NCBI GenBank assembly: GCA_003210275.1
Contig: QCVU01000002.1
Coordinates: 1 to 47,808, forward strand
DNA from: Prochlorococcus sp. AG-686-M10
Lineage (GTDB): Bacteria; Cyanobacteriota; Cyanobacteriia; PCC-6307; Cyanobiaceae
DNA length: 47,808 nucleotides
Direction: 5' to 3'
Shown: positions 44,493-47,808 of the stretch, one piece after another
Layout of the letters: each line of letters opens with the position of its first letter
How positions within the stretch are numbered: the first letter of the stretch is position 1
Program-made: the position numbers and the translations under genes
Notes under the pieces: model-generated
The model's input: only the letters and a program-made list of their open reading frames with translations
Told to the model about the DNA's origin: nothing
Database searches by the model: none

Positions 44493-47402
44493 ATGAATCC
44501 CACAAGTAACTCGGATTTATTTATTGAAAGACATCTTGGATTGAAGGACAATGATGAAAAAAAAATGCTTCAAAAACTTGGTTTTAATAATATAGATGAA
44601 TTTATTAATCAAGTCATCCCAGAAGATATTCAGTTTAAAGAAAAATATTCAGATGTCCTGCCAAAAGGATGTTCTGAAATTGAGGCGTTGAATGAATTAG
44701 AGGAGATATCTAATAAAAATAAGAAATTTAGATCCTTAATTGGACTTGGATATTACGGGACACATACGCCTAAAGTTGTCCAAAGGCATGTATTAGAAAA
44801 TCCTAGGTGGTATACAGCTTACACGCCTTATCAAGCAGAAATTGCCCAAGGCAGATTAGAAGCTTTATTTAATTTTCAAACTTTAATTTGTGAATTAACA
44901 GGGTTCTCAATAGCTAATGCATCGCTTTTAGATGAGGGAACAGCTGCTGCAGAAGCAATGACAATGAGTTTTTCTTCAAGGAAAAATAAGTCCTCAAATA
45001 TTTTTTTAGTAGATGAAAATGTTTTTGATCATACATTTAATGTTTTGTTGACGAGAGCTAAACCATTAGGAATTAATTTAAAACGTTTTAATCAAAAGTA
45101 TCCGAAAAATCACGATGATGTTTTTGGCCTTTTAATTCAGCTTCCTGGTAAAAATGGAGACTTATTCGATCCAACATTTTTAATTTCTCAAGCTCATAAA
45201 GCAGAAGTAGTCGTAACATCAATTATTGATCCTCTTGCTCAAGTTTTAATAAAACCAATAGCCCAATTTGGAGTTGATATAGCTGTTGGAAGTTTGCAAA
45301 GATTTGGGGTCCCAATGGGCTTTGGTGGTCCTCATGCAGCATTCTTTGCATGTAGTGAAAAATATAAAAGACTTATACCTGGAAGGATTGTAGGACAAAC
45401 TCTATCTAGAAATGGAGAACAATCACTGAGATTGGCATTGCAAACAAGAGAACAACATATAAGGAGAGAAAAAGCGACTAGTAATATTTGTACAGCTCAA
45501 TCCTTGTTAGCCATAATATCTTCTTTTTATGCCATATATCATGGGTCTTCTGGATTAACAAAAATGGCTAAGAGGTTAGTTGTGTTAAGACGATATCTAG
45601 AATCTTTTCTTTCTGAGTTAGGTTTAAAAATTCCTCATGGGAGTAGGTTTGATAGTTTTGATATTTACTGTGAGGAATCTGAAAAGATTCATAACGAAGC
45701 TTTAAAAAACGGTTTTAACTTTAGAATTTTACCTTTGGGTTCAACGATTGAGGATTCTACAGGATTTGGAATTTCCCTAGATGAGCTTACTGATAAAAAT
45801 GAAATCCATAAGATAGTAACTTTCATAGCAAATGGGCTAGGGAAAAAAGAAGATTTAAAGCATATTACACCTAATAACTTTTTTCAGTTTGAGGGTATTC
45901 CTCTAAGAAATAAAGAATGGATGCAACAAAATATATTTGAAAATTATCAAAGTGAGACAGATTTGATGAGGTATATTTTTAAACTTGCTGAGAAAGATTT
46001 TTCACTGGTTGATGGGATGATTCCACTAGGAAGTTGCACTATGAAATTAAATTCTGCAGCAGAGCTTAGTCCAATTTCATGGGCTAATTTATCTTCAATT
46101 CATCCTTTCGCTCCAGTTAATCAAACTAAGGGGTATTCAAAAATAATAAGCGATCTTGAGAAATGGATTAGTGACCTTATTGGTTTGAAGGCAGTTTCAT
46201 TTCAACCAAATGCTGGCTCTCAAGGTGAGTTTGCGGGTTTATTGGCAATCAATTCTTATTTCGCTTCAAAAGGTGATTTATCAAGAAAAAAATGCCTCAT
46301 TCCACAAAGTGCTCATGGAACAAATCCTGCAAGCGCGGTTATGGCAGGGTTTGATGTTGTAACTATAAAATGTGATTCTGAGGGTAATATTTCTTTTGAG
46401 GATTTATTAATTAAGGTCCAGGAATTTGATAATAAAATTGGTGCACTAATGTTAACTTATCCCTCTACTCATGGAGTTTTTGAATTAAAAATACGAGAAA
46501 TCTGTGACTTAATTCATTCAGTTGGTGCATTTGTTTATTTGGATGGAGCAAATCTTAATGCTCAGGTTGGATTGTGCAAGCCTGGAGATTATGGCGTGGA
46601 TGTTTGCCATTTAAATTTACACAAAACATTTTGTATCCCTCATGGAGGCGGTGGTCCTGGAGTTGGTCCAGTTGCCACATCCGAAACTTTAAGTCCTTTC
46701 CTTCCTTCTCATTCTTTGAAAGATAACATTTCAAGTCAATTCGGTTATTCTGTATCTTCTTCACAGCACGGAAGTGCAAGTATTCTTCCAATAAGCTGGA
46801 TGTATATAAGGATGGCTGGTCAAAGTGGTTTAAGAAAGGCGAGTAGTCATGCAATATTGTCAGCAAATTTTATTGCTAATACATTAAAAAATAAATTCAA
46901 GATTTTATATAAAGGACAAAATAATTTTGTCGCACATGAATGCATCCTTGATTTTAGAGATTTGAAGTCAAAAACAGGTTTAAGTGTCAATGATATAGCT
47001 AAGAGATTAATAGATTATAGCTTTCACGCTCCCACAATAAGTTGGCCAGTTCCTGAAACTATAATGATAGAGCCTACTGAAAGTGAAAGTTTGACAGAGT
47101 TAAATAGATTTTGTGAAGCTATGCTCTTAATCAGCGAAGAAATTGAAGAAATTGAAAATAATATTGATCTCAGAAATAATAATTTGATTAGTAATGCTCC
47201 CCATACTATAAATGAGTTAATTTCAGATAATTGGAATTATCCTTATTCAAAAGAAAAGGCTGCATATCCGTATAAAGGTAAATTTGAACACAAATTTTGG
47301 TCTTCTGTATCAAGAATTAATAATGCTTATGGAGATAGGAATTTAATTTGTTCTTGTAATGTCAACGATCAAGATTTATTAGATGACAAAAAATGTGCAT
47401 AA
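44493..47402 (+). CDS. gcvP: Glycine dehydrogenase (decarboxylating), P protein
   Basis: PLP enzyme that decarboxylates glycine and loads the H protein. The single-chain form of 969 residues contains both halves. The N-terminal half has RSLIGLGYYGTHTPKVVQRHVLENP and LLDEGTAAAEAM. The C-terminal half has the PLP lysine in NLHKTFCIPHGGGGPG (K711) and MIPLGSCTMKLN. In photosynthetic cells it handles photorespiratory glycine. Its final segment ends RINNAYGDRNLICSC..., as in other GcvP proteins. It is downstream of gcvH on the same strand. Minus-strand track ORF 46555-46866 is a shadow. Confidence 0.97.
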   Translation: MNPTSNSDLFIERHLGLKDNDEKKMLQKLGFNNIDEFINQVIPEDIQFKEKYSDVLPKGCSEIEALNELEEISNKNKKFRSLIGLGYYGTHTPKVVQRHVLENPRWYTAYTPYQAEIAQGRLEALFNFQTLICELTGFSIANASLLDEGTAAAEAMTMSFSSRKNKSSNIFLVDENVFDHTFNVLLTRAKPLGINLKRFNQKYPKNHDDVFGLLIQLPGKNGDLFDPTFLISQAHKAEVVVTSIIDPLAQVLIKPIAQFGVDIAVGSLQRFGVPMGFGGPHAAFFACSEKYKRLIPGRIVGQTLSRNGEQSLRLALQTREQHIRREKATSNICTAQSLLAIISSFYAIYHGSSGLTKMAKRLVVLRRYLESFLSELGLKIPHGSRFDSFDIYCEESEKIHNEALKNGFNFRILPLGSTIEDSTGFGISLDELTDKNEIHKIVTFIANGLGKKEDLKHITPNNFFQFEGIPLRNKEWMQQNIFENYQSETDLMRYIFKLAEKDFSLVDGMIPLGSCTMKLNSAAELSPISWANLSSIHPFAPVNQTKGYSKIISDLEKWISDLIGLKAVSFQPNAGSQGEFAGLLAINSYFASKGDLSRKKCLIPQSAHGTNPASAVMAGFDVVTIKCDSEGNISFEDLLIKVQEFDNKIGALMLTYPSTHGVFELKIREICDLIHSVGAFVYLDGANLNAQVGLCKPGDYGVDVCHLNLHKTFCIPHGGGGPGVGPVATSETLSPFLPSHSLKDNISSQFGYSVSSSQHGSASILPISWMYIRMAGQSGLRKASSHAILSANFIANTLKNKFKILYKGQNNFVAHECILDFRDLKSKTGLSVNDIAKRLIDYSFHAPTISWPVPETIMIEPTESESLTELNRFCEAMLLISEEIEEIENNIDLRNNNLISNAPHTINELISDNWNYPYSKEKAAYPYKGKFEHKFWSSVSRINNAYGDRNLICSCNVNDQDLLDDKKCA

Positions 47403-47532
47403 AGACTAGCACTCTTCTGGTTTTTTAGTTATCGTCAGTTTGAATTAAAAATTTAATATTTTCTTATAGAATTTTTTTAGATTTTTTGATTACTATTATC
47501 AAGCATCAAATTTATTTGGGGTATTTGAAGCT

Positions 47533-47784
47533 ATGAGCAAAGATTTTAAATCTGGTAAGGTTAAACACTTGCCAATTAACAACTTGGATCTACCAAGCTT
47601 TGTTAATAATTCTTTTGGGAATAATTCAAAGGTGAATTCCGTTGAGGGTACTAATGTTATAAGAGTGCCATTTGGCAAAAGATTTCCTAAAAAACAAAGG
47701 CCAGATAAGAATCAAAATATAGCTACTTTAATACTTCCAATCAATACATTTATGAATCCAACGCCACCACCATATGTTGCTTAA
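47533..47784 (+). CDS. Hypothetical 83-aa protein
   Basis: A short basic protein (begins MSKDFKSGKVKHLPINNLDL) that I do not recognise. It is rich in K, N and P, and lacks any hydrophobic helix. The middle stretch TNVIRVPFGKRFPKKQRPD and the C-terminal LPINTFMNPTPPPYVA look like short conserved-type motifs rather than random sequence. It has its own 130-bp upstream gap after gcvP and an ATG start. Function unknown. Confidence 0.55.
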   Translation: MSKDFKSGKVKHLPINNLDLPSFVNNSFGNNSKVNSVEGTNVIRVPFGKRFPKKQRPDKNQNIATLILPINTFMNPTPPPYVA

Positions 47785-47808
47785 GTTATAGAAATTTAGG
47801 AGATGTTT

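Overview
The window is a stretch of a very AT-rich, gene-dense chromosome whose gene content, protein sequences and tiny intergenic gaps point to a marine picocyanobacterium of the Prochlorococcus high-light-adapted type. Signs of this are a DUF3134 protein, a plastoquinone-type (DUF98) chorismate lyase, a group 2 cyanobacterial sigma factor, a DnaK2-type DnaK, an acyl-lipid desaturase and pervasive A/T-ending codons. The assignment is inference from family resemblance, and the strain cannot be fixed from the sequence. No insertion sequence, integrase, prophage cluster, CRISPR array or rRNA was seen. The region looks like core chromosome with a few accessory-looking genes.

Layout. 1-7.2 kb: DUF3134 protein (cut by the window edge), a small membrane protein, argG, rpsF, aroE, dnaK, a ThiO-like FAD oxidase and purU. 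7.2-18.4 kb: ClC-type anion transporter, acnB, class I DAHP synthase, phytol/dolichol kinase-like protein, group 2 sigma factor, ppk, an MFS transporter and cobA. 18.4-25.4 kb: a long minus-strand run pyrG-queE-queC-pabB-pabC with overlapping genes, joining 7-deazaguanine and folate (pABA) synthesis, preceded by aspS. 25.4-29.2 kb: mazG-speE-speB-gcvT on the minus strand, with a 44-bp tandem duplication at the 3' end of speB. 29.3-33.4 kb: tRNA-Val(UAC), a HesB/IscA-like protein, valS, a DedA/TVP38-like membrane protein and an unlisted 50-aa ORF.

33.5-36.5 kb is the most accessory-looking part. It holds a T4-like ATP-dependent DNA ligase in an apparent operon with a membrane-anchored small protein, divergent from a SprT-like zinc protease, followed by a disordered basic/acidic protein. 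36.5-42 kb: desaturase, rplI, dnaB, mnmG (gidA) and chorismate lyase, all on the minus strand; the lyase frame extends well upstream of its first ATG without a standard start codon. 42-47.8 kb: an HTH-like unknown protein translationally coupled to a PLP enzyme of the methionine gamma-lyase/aluminium-resistance family, then gcvH, gcvP and an 83-aa unknown protein.

Functionally the window links one-carbon and glycine metabolism (gcvT, gcvH, gcvP, purU), the shikimate/chorismate pathway and its outlets (DAHP synthase, aroE, pabB, pabC, chorismate lyase), polyamines (speE, speB) and translation/replication (rpsF, rplI, valS, aspS, mnmG, dnaB). I did not find a clear-cut new multi-gene system. 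The best leads are the ligase/SprT neighbourhood, the HTH-like/PLP enzyme pair, the speB duplication and the chorismate lyase start.
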